Shown piece by piece: positions 36,490-45,857 of a stretch of 59,580 nucleotides of DNA. The DNA lies in the NCBI GenBank assembly GCA_003635255.1, contig PYJC01000060.1:1-59580 (forward strand). The letters are read 5' to 3'. Both the position numbers and the translations under genes were made by a program. This DNA is from Candidatus Poribacteria bacterium (lineage in GTDB: Bacteria; Poribacteria; WGA-4E; WGA-3G). The notes under the pieces were generated by a model that did not search any database, was not told the DNA's origin, and saw only the letters and a program-made list of their open reading frames with translations. How positions within the stretch are numbered: the first letter of the stretch is position 1; the number at the start of each line of letters is the position of its first letter.

Positions 36490-37842
36490 ATGGGACAGAT
36501 AAGTATCATCCTCATCGCAGGTTTACTCTTTCTTTTCTCCTTTGAACCACCGCAAACCAACATAAACATCAGCGATATGCAGGTGGTGCTATGGACAGTT
36601 GTATTAACGGGTGTCCCTGTGCTCATCGCGTGCTTTGTGACATCGTACGTCGCGCGAACTTTTCCCGCAAACAAAGAAGAGAACCTACCAAAACTCTATC
36701 GCCTGCGACGTTTCATGATTGTTTTTGAATGTATGAGTTTAGCGACATATTTGTGCAATCTGTATCTCCTGAATTTACCTGCCCTCATTAATAAACATTT
36801 CGCATTCTTCCGAATGGAGAACTTACGGCAAACACTCGCGTTAATTCCGCTTCTGATTGGGCTTATCTGTATCCGCCTTGCGTTCTACCAAGTGAACCGA
36901 CCTCAACCCGGACATTACCGAGAGGTTACCACACTTCAATTCAAGTTCCTACTTTTTCCACTGCTGCCGATGTTTGTTTACTTCGCCGCAATAGACGCTG
37001 TGCAATGGCTTCCATATTCAGCAAAAGCGTTCATTTTCGAGCGTCCCTATGTGCTAATAGGGTTGATTTTGCCTGTGATTGCCTCCGCTTATATCCTTGC
37101 ACCATTACTCATGCAGTTTCTATGGAAAACGGAGCCGCTGGCGGTGGGGTCAGCATTGAAGGGAAAGTTGGATCAGTTGACGAAACAGAGTGGTATAAAA
37201 TATCGGGATATTGTAGTGTGGCAAACGGGTTCATTGTCGATAGCAAACGCAGCCGTGGCGGGGACCTTCCCATGGAACCGGAGAATTTTTTTGACAGATG
37301 CACTTCTCGAATACTTTACAGATGAAGAAATCGAAACTGTCGTTGCCCATGAACTTGGACATATTCGCTACAGACACATCCCGACATATATGCTTTTCGC
37401 GCTCTTCTATCTATTGAGTTATCCGTTTTTCTATATCCTTGTTGAAGAACCGTTGGTAGCATACTTTGAAGGCTCGCAAATTCTGCCGACGTTATGCTGG
37501 TTAACTTTTTTAATCGTCTATTTCGTGTTCATCTTTCGGTATTTGTCAAGGCGTTGTGAACATCAAGCGGATCTATATGCGGCTGCACTCACAGCGAAAC
37601 CCGAAGCGTTCAAAACAGCGTTGCTGAAACTCGCAGTGCTGAATTCAGTTCCGAAATCAATTCGACGGTTTTTTGAGATATTCAACACACATCCGTCTAT
37701 CCATCGACGGATTGATTTTATCAATCAGTGGATAGAACGGCGCGCCACAATCCAGCGATATAAAAAATATCTGCTCGAAGTCAAAATTTTAATCGTACTG
37801 CTTCCGATATTTGGCATTCTCGCATTGATGCTGTTCCGATAG
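36490..37842 (+). CDS. M48-family membrane zinc metalloprotease
   Basis: 450 residues with several N-terminal membrane helices. TVVAHELGHIRYRH holds the HExxH zinc site, and the third ligand is the Glu of RRCEHQADLYAA. The pattern of membrane segments on both sides of the active site fits the HtpX/Ste24-like group, which degrades or processes membrane proteins at the cytoplasmic face. The C-terminus (HPSIHRRIDFINQW) is also typical. AGGAA precedes the ATG. Confidence 0.88.
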   Translation: MGQISIILIAGLLFLFSFEPPQTNINISDMQVVLWTVVLTGVPVLIACFVTSYVARTFPANKEENLPKLYRLRRFMIVFECMSLATYLCNLYLLNLPALINKHFAFFRMENLRQTLALIPLLIGLICIRLAFYQVNRPQPGHYREVTTLQFKFLLFPLLPMFVYFAAIDAVQWLPYSAKAFIFERPYVLIGLILPVIASAYILAPLLMQFLWKTEPLAVGSALKGKLDQLTKQSGIKYRDIVVWQTGSLSIANAAVAGTFPWNRRIFLTDALLEYFTDEEIETVVAHELGHIRYRHIPTYMLFALFYLLSYPFFYILVEEPLVAYFEGSQILPTLCWLTFLIVYFVFIFRYLSRRCEHQADLYAAALTAKPEAFKTALLKLAVLNSVPKSIRRFFEIFNTHPSIHRRIDFINQWIERRATIQRYKKYLLEVKILIVLLPIFGILALMLFR

Positions 37843-37883
37843 CATACGAGATGCTTCAATTCTGCGAAAAATGTGCCTGCTAT

Positions 37884-37904
37884 AAACGCCTTAATCAGGC
37901 GTTT
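37884..37904. terminator. Hairpin between convergent M48 and ZapA-like genes
   Basis: AAACGCCT-TAATC-AGGCGTTT forms an 8-bp stem overlapping the end of the ZapA-like gene. GTTTGTT follows on the plus strand and TTTATAG on the minus strand, so it could stop transcription both ways, weakly. Confidence 0.45.
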
Positions 37905-38247
37905 GTTCCGCTTCAGTATCCTCAGGGACGGGTAGGGACCCCGGTTCCATATCCTCTTCAATCGCAAATTGTAATCGCTCTACCATCCGGTGTAGTGGCA
38001 ATTCAAACTCTTCTTGAAGCCGACGTTTTTCATCAGCGATATGAAATGCGACGAGCAACGGAACCCTTGCTTCGTCAAAACCTCTTCTCAGATAGGATTC
38101 AACTAAACTTTTGACATAATCGATCAATTCAGTAATGGCTTCCGCCGTTAATTCCTCAGTCGGTTTGATAGTATAAGGTGTACCGAGGATAACGAATCGG
38201 ATCGGCTTAAGTTCTTGTTCTTGCTGTTCCATTTCTTGTTGTTCCAT
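37891..38247 (-). CDS. ZapA-like cell division protein
   Basis: 118 residues. KPIRFVILGTPYTIKPTEE matches the opening of ZapA (a strand-turn block ending in the G-x-x-Y-x-I pattern), followed by ITELIDYVKSLVESYL and VPLLVAFHIADEKRRL, then a long C-terminal helix. ZapA tetramers bundle FtsZ filaments in the Z ring. A Gln/Glu-rich start (two in-frame Met) and a Pro/Glu tail flank the domain. GAAAGGGG lies upstream of the ATG. The assignment rests on pattern, not on an invariant motif. The next gene on the strand is aroE. Confidence 0.6.
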   Translation of the reverse strand: MEQQEMEQQEQELKPIRFVILGTPYTIKPTEELTAEAITELIDYVKSLVESYLRRGFDEARVPLLVAFHIADEKRRLQEEFELPLHRMVERLQFAIEEDMEPGSLPVPEDTEAEQTPD

Positions 38248-38316
38248 TATATTGTTATTGACCCCTTTCGTATTTCTTAAGAGAACAGATGAAATTATAA
38301 AATTATCCGATAATGC

Positions 38317-39177
38317 CTATATAGAGAGTGCTTGGCGCATTGTCTCTGTACACGGCGTGATACCTGTCCATTTTTCAAAAGCGATAGCCCCTTGATGAAC
38401 TAACATCCCGATGCCACCGAGGGTTCGGCAGCCACGCTCAGCAGCAGCTTGCATCAAAGGTGTCACCGGCGGTGTATACACAATGTCGTAAACGATAGCA
38501 TTCGGTTGAAGCCAGTCCGTAGAAATTAACAAAGGATGTGTTGCATCCATGCTCGCTGTCGCAGTATTGATGAGGAGTGCGCTCTGGCGGACAGCAACAG
38601 GCAAGCGGGTATCCGTCAATCCCATTCCGTGTATAGCAACATCTGTTTTTTGATGCATCTCTTCAGCTAAAGAGACAGCCTTCTCTACTGTACGATTAGC
38701 GATTGTGATGGAGGCTACACCTGCGAGTGCCAACGCAACAACCACGGCTCTTGCAGCACCTCCTGCGCCTAAGACGACAACGGCTTCACCTACAGGGACA
38801 GACATATCACCGTTTTCCGCCAGTGCTCTCAAAACCCCCGGGGCATCTGTATTATCGCCGTGTATCTCATCTCCAACAAAGGTGAGCGTGTTCACTGCAC
38901 CGATGAGTTCCGCTTCTCGCGAAACCGACGTGAGATACGGGATGACTGTTTGTTTATGCGGAAGTGTTACATTAATGCCAACGACGTTAATCGCTTTAAA
39001 ACCCGCGATTGCGTCCGCTAAATCCTTCGGACGCACATGAAAAGGAACATAGACGTAATCAAGTCCTGCTTTCGCAAAAGCGGCGTTGTGCATTTGCGGT
39101 GAACGACTGTGTTCAACAGGATCACCAATAACACCAACGATCTGGGTATGTCCTGTCAGTATGTGTCGTGTGTGCAT
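38317..39177 (-). CDS. aroE: Shikimate dehydrogenase
   Basis: The 286-residue NADP-dependent enzyme reduces 3-dehydroshikimate in aromatic amino acid synthesis. VIGDPVEHSRSPQMHNAAF binds shikimate, NVTLPHKQTV holds the catalytic Lys, GDNTDAPG is the second substrate block, and VLGAGGAARAVVVAL the nucleotide-binding loop. ATG 39177 is preferred over an upstream TTG at 39204. Confidence 0.95.
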   Translation of the reverse strand: MHTRHILTGHTQIVGVIGDPVEHSRSPQMHNAAFAKAGLDYVYVPFHVRPKDLADAIAGFKAINVVGINVTLPHKQTVIPYLTSVSREAELIGAVNTLTFVGDEIHGDNTDAPGVLRALAENGDMSVPVGEAVVVLGAGGAARAVVVALALAGVASITIANRTVEKAVSLAEEMHQKTDVAIHGMGLTDTRLPVAVRQSALLINTATASMDATHPLLISTDWLQPNAIVYDIVYTPPVTPLMQAAAERGCRTLGGIGMLVHQGAIAFEKWTGITPCTETMRQALSI

Positions 39178-39267
39178 TGTTCTGTTGTTCTCGGCTATCA
39201 ACAATAACCTGCTTTTGAGCAGGAAGTATCCACGGTATTTAGTTGCAACCTTGCTAACTGCTAAGCA

Positions 39268-42200
39268 CTATTCCTCAAGTAGACTTTCAACTATCTGCCT
39301 CGCCGCCTCCATCTTCGGGTAGCGAATCTCCCGATAGCCACGGACTTCCTCCACACATTCTAAGGCACGGAGATGCTTCTCGTATGCCTCCGTATCTGTC
39401 GGTGCAAAAGTGTCAATCACACGGGTAACATACCACTCTCGGAATGCCTTCTCTCTGGCATGCCATTTTGAGAGCCACCGTCTGAGAAACTTCATCCGCT
39501 TCATTAGGTTTAATTGCCAGTTACGCGTGTCAATATCCGTCTCCAGGTCAAGTCCCATGACAGTGAAATGCGGTCGATTCAGATGAACATATTTAATCTT
39601 ATCGCCGTTTTCCGTATCAACCCGATACAATTCCTTGTCACGTTCCAATTTTTCGGTGCTTGTCAGTAGGTGTGCGACATAGACTTCGTCCTTAATCAGC
39701 ATCACTTTATGAAGGTATCGGATAGCGGCTTTTGTGGCACGATAGTCGTAGACTTCCGAATCGCGAGCATGAACCTGTTTCACCTTTTCAACATACACCT
39801 GTGCGTAGTTCAGGTCCTCAAATTGAACAAGATCGTAGACATAAAGTGCCAGCAGTCGATGCATGTTGTCCGAACCCATGTTTAGCGTCTCCACGGTGCT
39901 TTCGACGAGTGCTATATATTTCTGTGCTAAACGCTTTCCGCCGCGTTTTTTCTCCAATATTTGTCGTTTTGCAGAGAGCATCTCGGCGTAGTTTAGTTGG
40001 TGCGGAGTTTCATTCTCTATTTGTTGAACGTCAAGCGCGAGCCGCCGTCCAACGTTGAATGCTTTCATGTTGGTATCTAAATCGGCATGTGGCACCATCT
40101 GCTTCAGTGCTAATTGGAGCGGTTCGAGTTCAAGCGGTAATAATTGGCGTTGGAAGGCAGTACCCAGAAGCATCATGTTGGCATACAACTTATTGCCGAA
40201 CAACTGCTCAGAGACCGCAAACAGATCGACACCGAAATACGTATCCGCATTGGTATGTGTTTGAAGTGTCTCTTCAAGTGTGTCGGGGTCAAAATTGTCT
40301 TTGCCAATGAGAGTGGATATTGTTTCAGTCTTTGCGGTGTTCACAACAGCAGTGGTACGTGTGGGTGATGCGATACGGAAGAGCGATTGTGCTGTGATGC
40401 CGCGTGCCGCTTCCAAAATGTCAAGTCCTAACAGTAAGTCTGCCTTGCCATACGGAATCACAGGGGAAGCGTGAACGCCGGGCTGTGTGTATGCGATATG
40501 TGTATAAACACCGCCATTGCGAATCGCCAATCCCTTCCTATCACAGAACGTCACACCGTAGCCTTGGAGGTACCCGCCAACGACAAGCACCTTGGAAATA
40601 GTTCCGATTCCCATGCCGCCGACACCTGCAGCGTACACATTCCAATTCCGTTCAAACGTCAACGGTGGCGGTGGTGGCAACGGATCATCGCTCAAGAGAT
40701 CTCGGTAACCGGATGCCATTGCTTGCTGCTGAGGTGGACGTTTGCGTGTGACGATGACCTCTTCAAATGCTGGACACGCGTATTTAATTCGCGCACACGC
40801 ACCATCAGAGACGCAATTTGATTGGTCGATAGCAATCTTCTCGCCATAGTCGGTATTCACAATTTTTAGACCGGGACATCCGGTAACTGCGGTGCACTCT
40901 CGACAAAATTCACAAACTTCAGGTGTGATATTAATATGCTTTTCGTATTTCAAGAAACCGTCTCTGGCTATAGTTTTGCGTTGTTCACGACGGAGACGGC
41001 GATGGTGCGTAATGGCGCACTCCTTATCAGCAATAACAATTTTGACACCCGGTTTAAGAATGGTTTTTTCGAGATATTTTTTGTAGTTTACGCGATCTTC
41101 CGGGTTGGTGCGCACAATGTCTATTTCGGAATCGCCAACAAGCCCTTGGGCGACTTTTTCAATATCCTGAGCAAATGTCGGATTGCCGAGGAGGTCAAGC
41201 GCGTCAGCAGGAGTGGGTTGATGTCCCGTCATTGCTGTGGTTTGGTTGTCTAAAATGATATAGGCGATGTCTTGGTTGTTTTTGATTGAATCTGAAATGG
41301 CTGACATTCCACCGTGAAAAAAGGTTGAATCCCCCATAAAAACGATCTGCTTATTTTTGATAAACGGATCAATGCCTGCGCCCGAACCGCCGCCTAACGC
41401 CATCGCGGAGAGGTTGTGCATCAGACGCGGAAACGGTTCATACTTGAGCATCGAATAGCAACCGATATCCCCGTGAAAGACGAGATCCACCGGTTCTGAA
41501 TTGTGGTGCTTCTCCATGTAGTCGGCATCCATAAATTGCTGTGTGATCTCAAGGAAGACGCTCGAGGAATCGCGATGCGGACAGCCTGGGCAAAAAGTCG
41601 GTGTACGTTGTGGGATGTCAATCTGCTGTTCGGAGACCTCTTCTTGGAGTGCTTTTTCACGCGCGAAGTGTTCCAAATCAACAAACGTATCAGAAGTACC
41701 AAGGCGGTGTTTAAGAAGTGGAATCAGCTTTTGAATGAGAAGAGAGGCATCTAAACCGGAGACTGTTGGAATCCCAACGAGATCATCGGGGAATTGTTTT
41801 CCCCACACGTTTACGTACGTCTCAATATCTCCGTTCTGGTAGGCATGGGTAAGCAGTGCTTTGATTTCGTTTTCTAAAAGTGGACGCTTCTCCTCAATGA
41901 CATAGATTTCGCCAACCTGTTCAGCAAACTCTCTGACGATGTCTGCATCAATTGGATGGGTCATACCAAGTTTGAGAATCGGGATATCGCCGTGTAAGTT
42001 CAATTCTTCGAGTGCGTGGAGTAGGTAACTGTGTGCCAAGCCTGCACTGACAAATCCGAGCGGGTACCGCTTTTTACGTGAGATTCCCGCCATAAACTGG
42101 ATTTTGTTGAGTCCAAGATCTCTCGCGGTCTCAATTGCAGTAGGCAGTCTTTCTCGCAACGTTTCTGTCTCAATTTGGGCAGTATGCGGCGGTAAGATAA

Positions 42201-42837
42201 CCCGTTTATCGGCATCTATGAGTTGGGTATCCAAGTTAACTCGCTTCAAACCGGTAATGTCAGGATAGATATTGGGATGGAGTTCAACGTTACCACCGCC
42301 ACTCGCCTGATTTTCAGTGGTTAGATAGCAAACATAGAGGTCCGCAGCAGCAGAAATCTGAAAAGCGGCGTTAACCCAGTCCTTGAGTTCCTGAAATGTA
42401 CCCGGTTCGAGAAGTGGCGTATAGACGTGTCGTGCCAAAAATCGGGAATCCGCAGGCACCTGCGTGCTATGCGACCAAGTATCATCGCCCACGACAACGA
42501 CAGCACCACCAGTCGTGCCTGCAAGGTTACTAATCGCCAACGCATCGGAGGCTACATGCAAGCCAACGCTTTTCATGAACGTAATCGCGCGGACATCCGC
42601 CATCTGCGAGCCATTCAGGCGTGCGATACTTAACGCTTCATTGTTGGCGATCTGTGCCACGATACCATTATTTTTCAACAACTCGGCATTACGTTGGATT
42701 ACATCAAAGACCTCGGCAAGCGGTGACCCCGGATAACCTGTGAGCAGACTCACCCCACTTTCTAAGGCACCCTTGACTAATAACTCGCACCCCGTATAGA
42801 CATGTGTTCCGCTGGCTTGTGTAAACCTGTCGTCCAT
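39268..42837 (-). CDS. Indolepyruvate ferredoxin oxidoreductase, fused alpha-beta type
   Basis: This 1189-residue enzyme converts aryl or branched 2-oxoacids to acyl-CoA using ferredoxin. Domain order: pyrimidine-binding part (GYPGSPLAEVFD, VGLHVASDALA), pyrophosphate-binding part (CPGCPHRDSS, GDIGCYSML, GDSTFFHGG), ferredoxin-type Cys clusters (CEFCRECTAVTGC, CVSDGACARIKYAC), the gamma domain (GVGGMGIGTISKVLV) and a C-terminal DUF6537-like helical domain. It is therefore the long single-chain form known from proteobacteria. Its ATG is preceded by a dispersed repeat that supplies AAGGA at 11 nt. Confidence 0.9.
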   Translation of the reverse strand: MDDRFTQASGTHVYTGCELLVKGALESGVSLLTGYPGSPLAEVFDVIQRNAELLKNNGIVAQIANNEALSIARLNGSQMADVRAITFMKSVGLHVASDALAISNLAGTTGGAVVVVGDDTWSHSTQVPADSRFLARHVYTPLLEPGTFQELKDWVNAAFQISAAADLYVCYLTTENQASGGGNVELHPNIYPDITGLKRVNLDTQLIDADKRVILPPHTAQIETETLRERLPTAIETARDLGLNKIQFMAGISRKKRYPLGFVSAGLAHSYLLHALEELNLHGDIPILKLGMTHPIDADIVREFAEQVGEIYVIEEKRPLLENEIKALLTHAYQNGDIETYVNVWGKQFPDDLVGIPTVSGLDASLLIQKLIPLLKHRLGTSDTFVDLEHFAREKALQEEVSEQQIDIPQRTPTFCPGCPHRDSSSVFLEITQQFMDADYMEKHHNSEPVDLVFHGDIGCYSMLKYEPFPRLMHNLSAMALGGGSGAGIDPFIKNKQIVFMGDSTFFHGGMSAISDSIKNNQDIAYIILDNQTTAMTGHQPTPADALDLLGNPTFAQDIEKVAQGLVGDSEIDIVRTNPEDRVNYKKYLEKTILKPGVKIVIADKECAITHHRRLRREQRKTIARDGFLKYEKHINITPEVCEFCRECTAVTGCPGLKIVNTDYGEKIAIDQSNCVSDGACARIKYACPAFEEVIVTRKRPPQQQAMASGYRDLLSDDPLPPPPPLTFERNWNVYAAGVGGMGIGTISKVLVVGGYLQGYGVTFCDRKGLAIRNGGVYTHIAYTQPGVHASPVIPYGKADLLLGLDILEAARGITAQSLFRIASPTRTTAVVNTAKTETISTLIGKDNFDPDTLEETLQTHTNADTYFGVDLFAVSEQLFGNKLYANMMLLGTAFQRQLLPLELEPLQLALKQMVPHADLDTNMKAFNVGRRLALDVQQIENETPHQLNYAEMLSAKRQILEKKRGGKRLAQKYIALVESTVETLNMGSDNMHRLLALYVYDLVQFEDLNYAQVYVEKVKQVHARDSEVYDYRATKAAIRYLHKVMLIKDEVYVAHLLTSTEKLERDKELYRVDTENGDKIKYVHLNRPHFTVMGLDLETDIDTRNWQLNLMKRMKFLRRWLSKWHAREKAFREWYVTRVIDTFAPTDTEAYEKHLRALECVEEVRGYREIRYPKMEAARQIVESLLEE

Positions 42838-42862
42838 ATTTTTAACTTTCCTTGCGGTTCAG
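42838..42862 (-). repeat. Dispersed repeat carrying the ribosome binding site (copy 4)
   Basis: On the minus strand, GAACCGCAAGGAA then AGTTAAAAAT leads straight into the ATG of the oxidoreductase gene. AAGGA to ATG is 11 nt. An identical 23-bp copy lies exactly 60 bp away at 42898-42920. Confidence 0.72.
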
Positions 42863-42898
42863 AAACCCGATTTGGACATCGGACAAATCGGAGCAGAA
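42860..42898. repeat. 39-bp palindromic repeat, copy A
   Basis: Identical to 43001-43039. Contains the hairpin CCGATTTG (42867-42874) and CAAATCGG (42884-42891) with a 9-nt loop. Confidence 0.75.
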
Positions 42899-42922
42899 TT
42901 TTTAACTTTCCTTGCGGTTCGG
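42898..42922 (-). repeat. Dispersed repeat, core GAACCGCAAGGAA (copy 5)
   Basis: Same 23 bp as 42838-42860, but no start codon at the right spacing, so it appears to be an unused copy. Confidence 0.7.
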
Positions 42923-43000
42923 TCAAGCAGGTTGGTTGCTTCAATCACCTTTTCATCCATCCTCCATTTCATTACGGATTATCGTTTTTGCTTCCTTCAT

Positions 43001-43039
43001 CAGAAACCCGATTTGGACATCGGACAAATCGGAGCAGAA
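43001..43039. repeat. 39-bp palindromic repeat, copy B
   Basis: Identical to 42860-42898, with the same hairpin. It lies 18 bp after the recN stop and may also act as a transcript end or protective stem. Confidence 0.75.
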
Positions 43040-43056
43040 ACCTAATATTTAAAAAG

Positions 43057-44769
43057 CTATTTTTCGGACAATAACTCTCGCGCATGCGCAAGTCCTATTT
43101 CGGTTTCTTTGCCACCGTGCATTCGGGCGATTTCATTAATTTGTTCTTCTGCTGTTAAAGGTTTCGCTGTAATCAGGGTACGGGCATCAACCACCTTTTT
43201 CTCTACCCGAAAATGCTTGTCAGCAAAACGGGCAATCTGAGGGAGATGCGTAATACAGATAACTTGTGAAAAGGCCGACAACTCTTTCAATTTTTTGCCA
43301 ACGACATCCGCAACTTTACCGCCGATACCGCTGTCAATTTCATCGAAAAGCAGCGTTGGAATCTCGTCAACTTGAACCAATACAGTCTTTAAAGCGAGCA
43401 TGATACGCGAGATTTCGCCACCTGAGGCAATTCTGGCAATTGGGCGCGCTTCAGAACCAACATTCGGCGCAATTAAGAATTCAACATCGTCCATGCCATC
43501 AGAACGGAATGCATAAGGTTTGTCATCTATCCGAAAGGGCCCCCCTTCGTCTGGTATATGCTGCACGGATGCCTGAAACTCCGCTTTATCCATACCGAGC
43601 GTACGCAGTTCCTTCTCAATCCGTTCCGAAAGATGCTTAGCGACGTGTATCCGTTTCGCAGAGAGCGCAGTGCAGAGATGTTGTGCTGCCTCGACGGTTT
43701 CCTGGATCTCTGCTTGGAGCGACTCCTGTTTTTCTGAACCGAGTTGTAATGTCTCCATTTTCTGTTCCGCTTCAGCGTGGTAAGCTAATATTTCGGAAAT
43801 AGTGTTGCCATAACGCCGCTTCAATTTTGAAATCAACGCCAATCGATCGGTAACCTCGTCCAACCGCATTGCGTTGGACTCCACCGTTTCTGCATAGTGG
43901 CGGACCTGCAAGGCAACATCCTCCAATTCGTAAAGCGATGATTCCACCCGATCTCGCAATTCCGAGAGACTGTCATCAAGTTCCGACAATTTTGTAAGTT
44001 CTTTCACCGCCCCCTTTAAGCGTTCAACGGGACTCCCAAAACCGCCAGCCCCGTCGCCATCCAATTGTTGATATACAAGCGTCGCCGATTCACGCAACGC
44101 CTCTGCATTCTTGAGTAGGCGGGCTTCATCTGCTAACGCTTCGTCTTCGCCTTCCTCTAAATTCGCCGCAGTAAGTTCTTTAATTTCAAATTCAAGGAGT
44201 TCTTTTTCCCGTTCTGATGCAGCCAAAGTGTCCGCGAGGGATGCTGCCTCTTGTTGCAAGACTCTTAGTTGCGTATATACTTTACCAATTTGCTGCCGTG
44301 CCTCGCTGTTCGCGCCAAAATCATCTAAAAGCCTGAGATGTGTTTCGGTCCGAAATAACGATTGATGCTCATGTTGACCGTGGATGTCAACAAGCAAAGT
44401 ACCGAGTTCTTGCAACTGCTTCAAATTCACCACACGTCCATTGATATGGCAGCGGCTTCTACCGTTCGCGCTGATTTGCCTCGAAAGAATGGTCACATCA
44501 GATGCATCCAACACATCGCTGAAAGCAAAGTCGGTATGCCACATCGGATGCGCCTCATCAGGTGCGACGCTTGCTTCGACCTTTGCAAAATCGGTGCCTT
44601 CCCGGACAATATCGGCGGTGGACCTTTCGCCCAACACCAATCCAATCGACTTAAGGATAACCGATTTACCAGCACCTGTCTCACCGGTGAAGATATTCAA
44701 TCCCGGTGCCAGTTCGAGTTCGAGTTCGTCTATGAGAGCGACGTTGCGGATAGAGAATGTTTCTATCAT
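43057..44769 (-). CDS. recN: DNA repair protein RecN
   Basis: The 570-residue SMC-like ATPase acts in double-strand break repair. MIETFSIRNVALIDELELELAPG and the Walker A GETGAGKS open the protein, long coiled-coil arms fill the middle, and RIASGGEISRIMLALK (signature) with LLFDEIDSGIGG (Walker B) and ICITHLPQIA close it. The ATG is preceded by a dispersed repeat with AAGGA at 11 nt. Minus-strand neighbours are NAD kinase upstream and the oxidoreductase downstream; recN next to nadK is a common arrangement. Confidence 0.95.
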   Translation of the reverse strand: MIETFSIRNVALIDELELELAPGLNIFTGETGAGKSVILKSIGLVLGERSTADIVREGTDFAKVEASVAPDEAHPMWHTDFAFSDVLDASDVTILSRQISANGRSRCHINGRVVNLKQLQELGTLLVDIHGQHEHQSLFRTETHLRLLDDFGANSEARQQIGKVYTQLRVLQQEAASLADTLAASEREKELLEFEIKELTAANLEEGEDEALADEARLLKNAEALRESATLVYQQLDGDGAGGFGSPVERLKGAVKELTKLSELDDSLSELRDRVESSLYELEDVALQVRHYAETVESNAMRLDEVTDRLALISKLKRRYGNTISEILAYHAEAEQKMETLQLGSEKQESLQAEIQETVEAAQHLCTALSAKRIHVAKHLSERIEKELRTLGMDKAEFQASVQHIPDEGGPFRIDDKPYAFRSDGMDDVEFLIAPNVGSEARPIARIASGGEISRIMLALKTVLVQVDEIPTLLFDEIDSGIGGKVADVVGKKLKELSAFSQVICITHLPQIARFADKHFRVEKKVVDARTLITAKPLTAEEQINEIARMHGGKETEIGLAHARELLSEK

Positions 44770-44794
44770 TTTTTTACTGTTCCTTGCGGTTCGT
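44770..44794 (-). repeat. Dispersed repeat carrying the ribosome binding site (copy 6)
   Basis: Minus-strand CGAACCGCAAGGAA, then CAGTAAAAAA and the recN ATG. AAGGA to ATG is 11 nt. Confidence 0.7.
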
Positions 44795-44837
44795 TCAGGA
44801 AGTATGTGGCAAAAATAATCCTATCCGTATATCCAGC

Positions 44838-44903
44838 CCGCCCGCCCCTTCCCAGTAATCCCTTCCCAGTAACGGGCGGGAACCCTGGGTGGGGACCCCG
44901 GTT
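44838..44903. repeat. GC-rich inverted and tandem repeat
   Basis: CCCGCCC (from 44838) faces GGGCGGG (44874-44880). Between them CCCTTCCCAGTAA occurs twice (44846-44858, 44860-44872). It lies between nadK and recN. A GGGGACCCCGG palindrome follows. Confidence 0.55.
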
Positions 44904-44936
44904 GGGCTTACAAACTTTGGCTGATGGAGAATCCCA

Positions 44937-45815
44937 TCAGGCGCGTTTGATGCCTTCACCTAACATTAGTTTTTCACGCAAGGTTCTGTAGTAACTATGA
45001 TGTTGTGAACGGATCAGCTGAATTGTCCGTTCTGCTTTTTCTACTTTTATGACCGCACCCGCGGTGAGACTGTGTGTTTCGCGCTGCCCATCCACAAAAA
45101 CATCTACGCTTTGATACGCAGCATGCATCTTGACTGTTATCTCCGCATCACCATCGGCAATAAACGGACGGACCGTCAAACTATGCGGTGCGATGGGTGT
45201 TAACAAAATCGCCTCCAATTGTGGTGCGACAATCGTACCAGCACAAGAGAGCGAATATCCAGTTGAACCGCTTGGCGTTGCGATGATCAATCCATCGGCG
45301 TTATACGGTATAAAGAGTTCGCCATCAATATAGGCATCTAATTCAATGAGACGTGTATAGTGCCGAATCACAACATCATTGAGTGCAAAGGCTCGAAAAG
45401 GTTGCGGGAACCCTTGCCTGTCCACAACAACCTCTAACATCATCCGATGCTCTATCCGATAGTCGCCTGCCAAGGTCGCCTTCAAAGTCGGATAGAGTTC
45501 ATCAAGTGATGCGTCCGTCAAAAACCCAAGCGTCCCAATATTAATCGCCAAGATAGGCACATTTTCAATCTGTGGTGTATGGGCTGCACTGAGTAGCGTT
45601 CCGTCTCCACCAAGAACAAGAAGCACATCTGCTTGTTCTACCATCTCCGTTTTAGAAATACCGGTTTTGGAGTGCCCCAATTCAACTGCTTGCTCCTCTG
45701 GTAGCAGCGGGACAATACCTCGCTCTTCGAGCCACGCAGACACACCTTCAACGATGCCTGCTGCGTTCGCTTTGGTCGTATTGACAAAAAAACCGATGTT
45801 TTTTATTTCTCTCAT
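44937..45815 (-). CDS. nadK: NAD kinase
   Basis: The 292-residue enzyme phosphorylates NAD to NADP. VLVLGGDGTLLSAA holds the GGDGT motif, NIGTLGFLTD follows, and NADGLIIATPSGSTGYSLSCAG is the second conserved block. TPIAPHSLTVRP closes the catalytic domain. Length is normal. The ribosome binding site is weak. Confidence 0.95.
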   Translation of the reverse strand: MREIKNIGFFVNTTKANAAGIVEGVSAWLEERGIVPLLPEEQAVELGHSKTGISKTEMVEQADVLLVLGGDGTLLSAAHTPQIENVPILAINIGTLGFLTDASLDELYPTLKATLAGDYRIEHRMMLEVVVDRQGFPQPFRAFALNDVVIRHYTRLIELDAYIDGELFIPYNADGLIIATPSGSTGYSLSCAGTIVAPQLEAILLTPIAPHSLTVRPFIADGDAEITVKMHAAYQSVDVFVDGQRETHSLTAGAVIKVEKAERTIQLIRSQHHSYYRTLREKLMLGEGIKRA

Positions 45816-45857
45816 TTGGTTACGTGAAAGACGTTACTTATAGGTTCCTGCAGCCCT

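Noticed and set aside
40055..40821. Several open frames on the plus strand across the oxidoreductase gene
   Set aside because: They are antisense to a well-conserved 1189-residue enzyme and lack start signals.
42838..43040. CRISPR array
   Set aside because: Only two copies of each repeat, with unequal spacing and a second repeat family as spacer; no cas genes.
44362..44991. 209-codon frame opposite recN and its upstream repeat
   Set aside because: It is antisense to the RecN N-terminal ATPase and reads through the GC-rich repeat.
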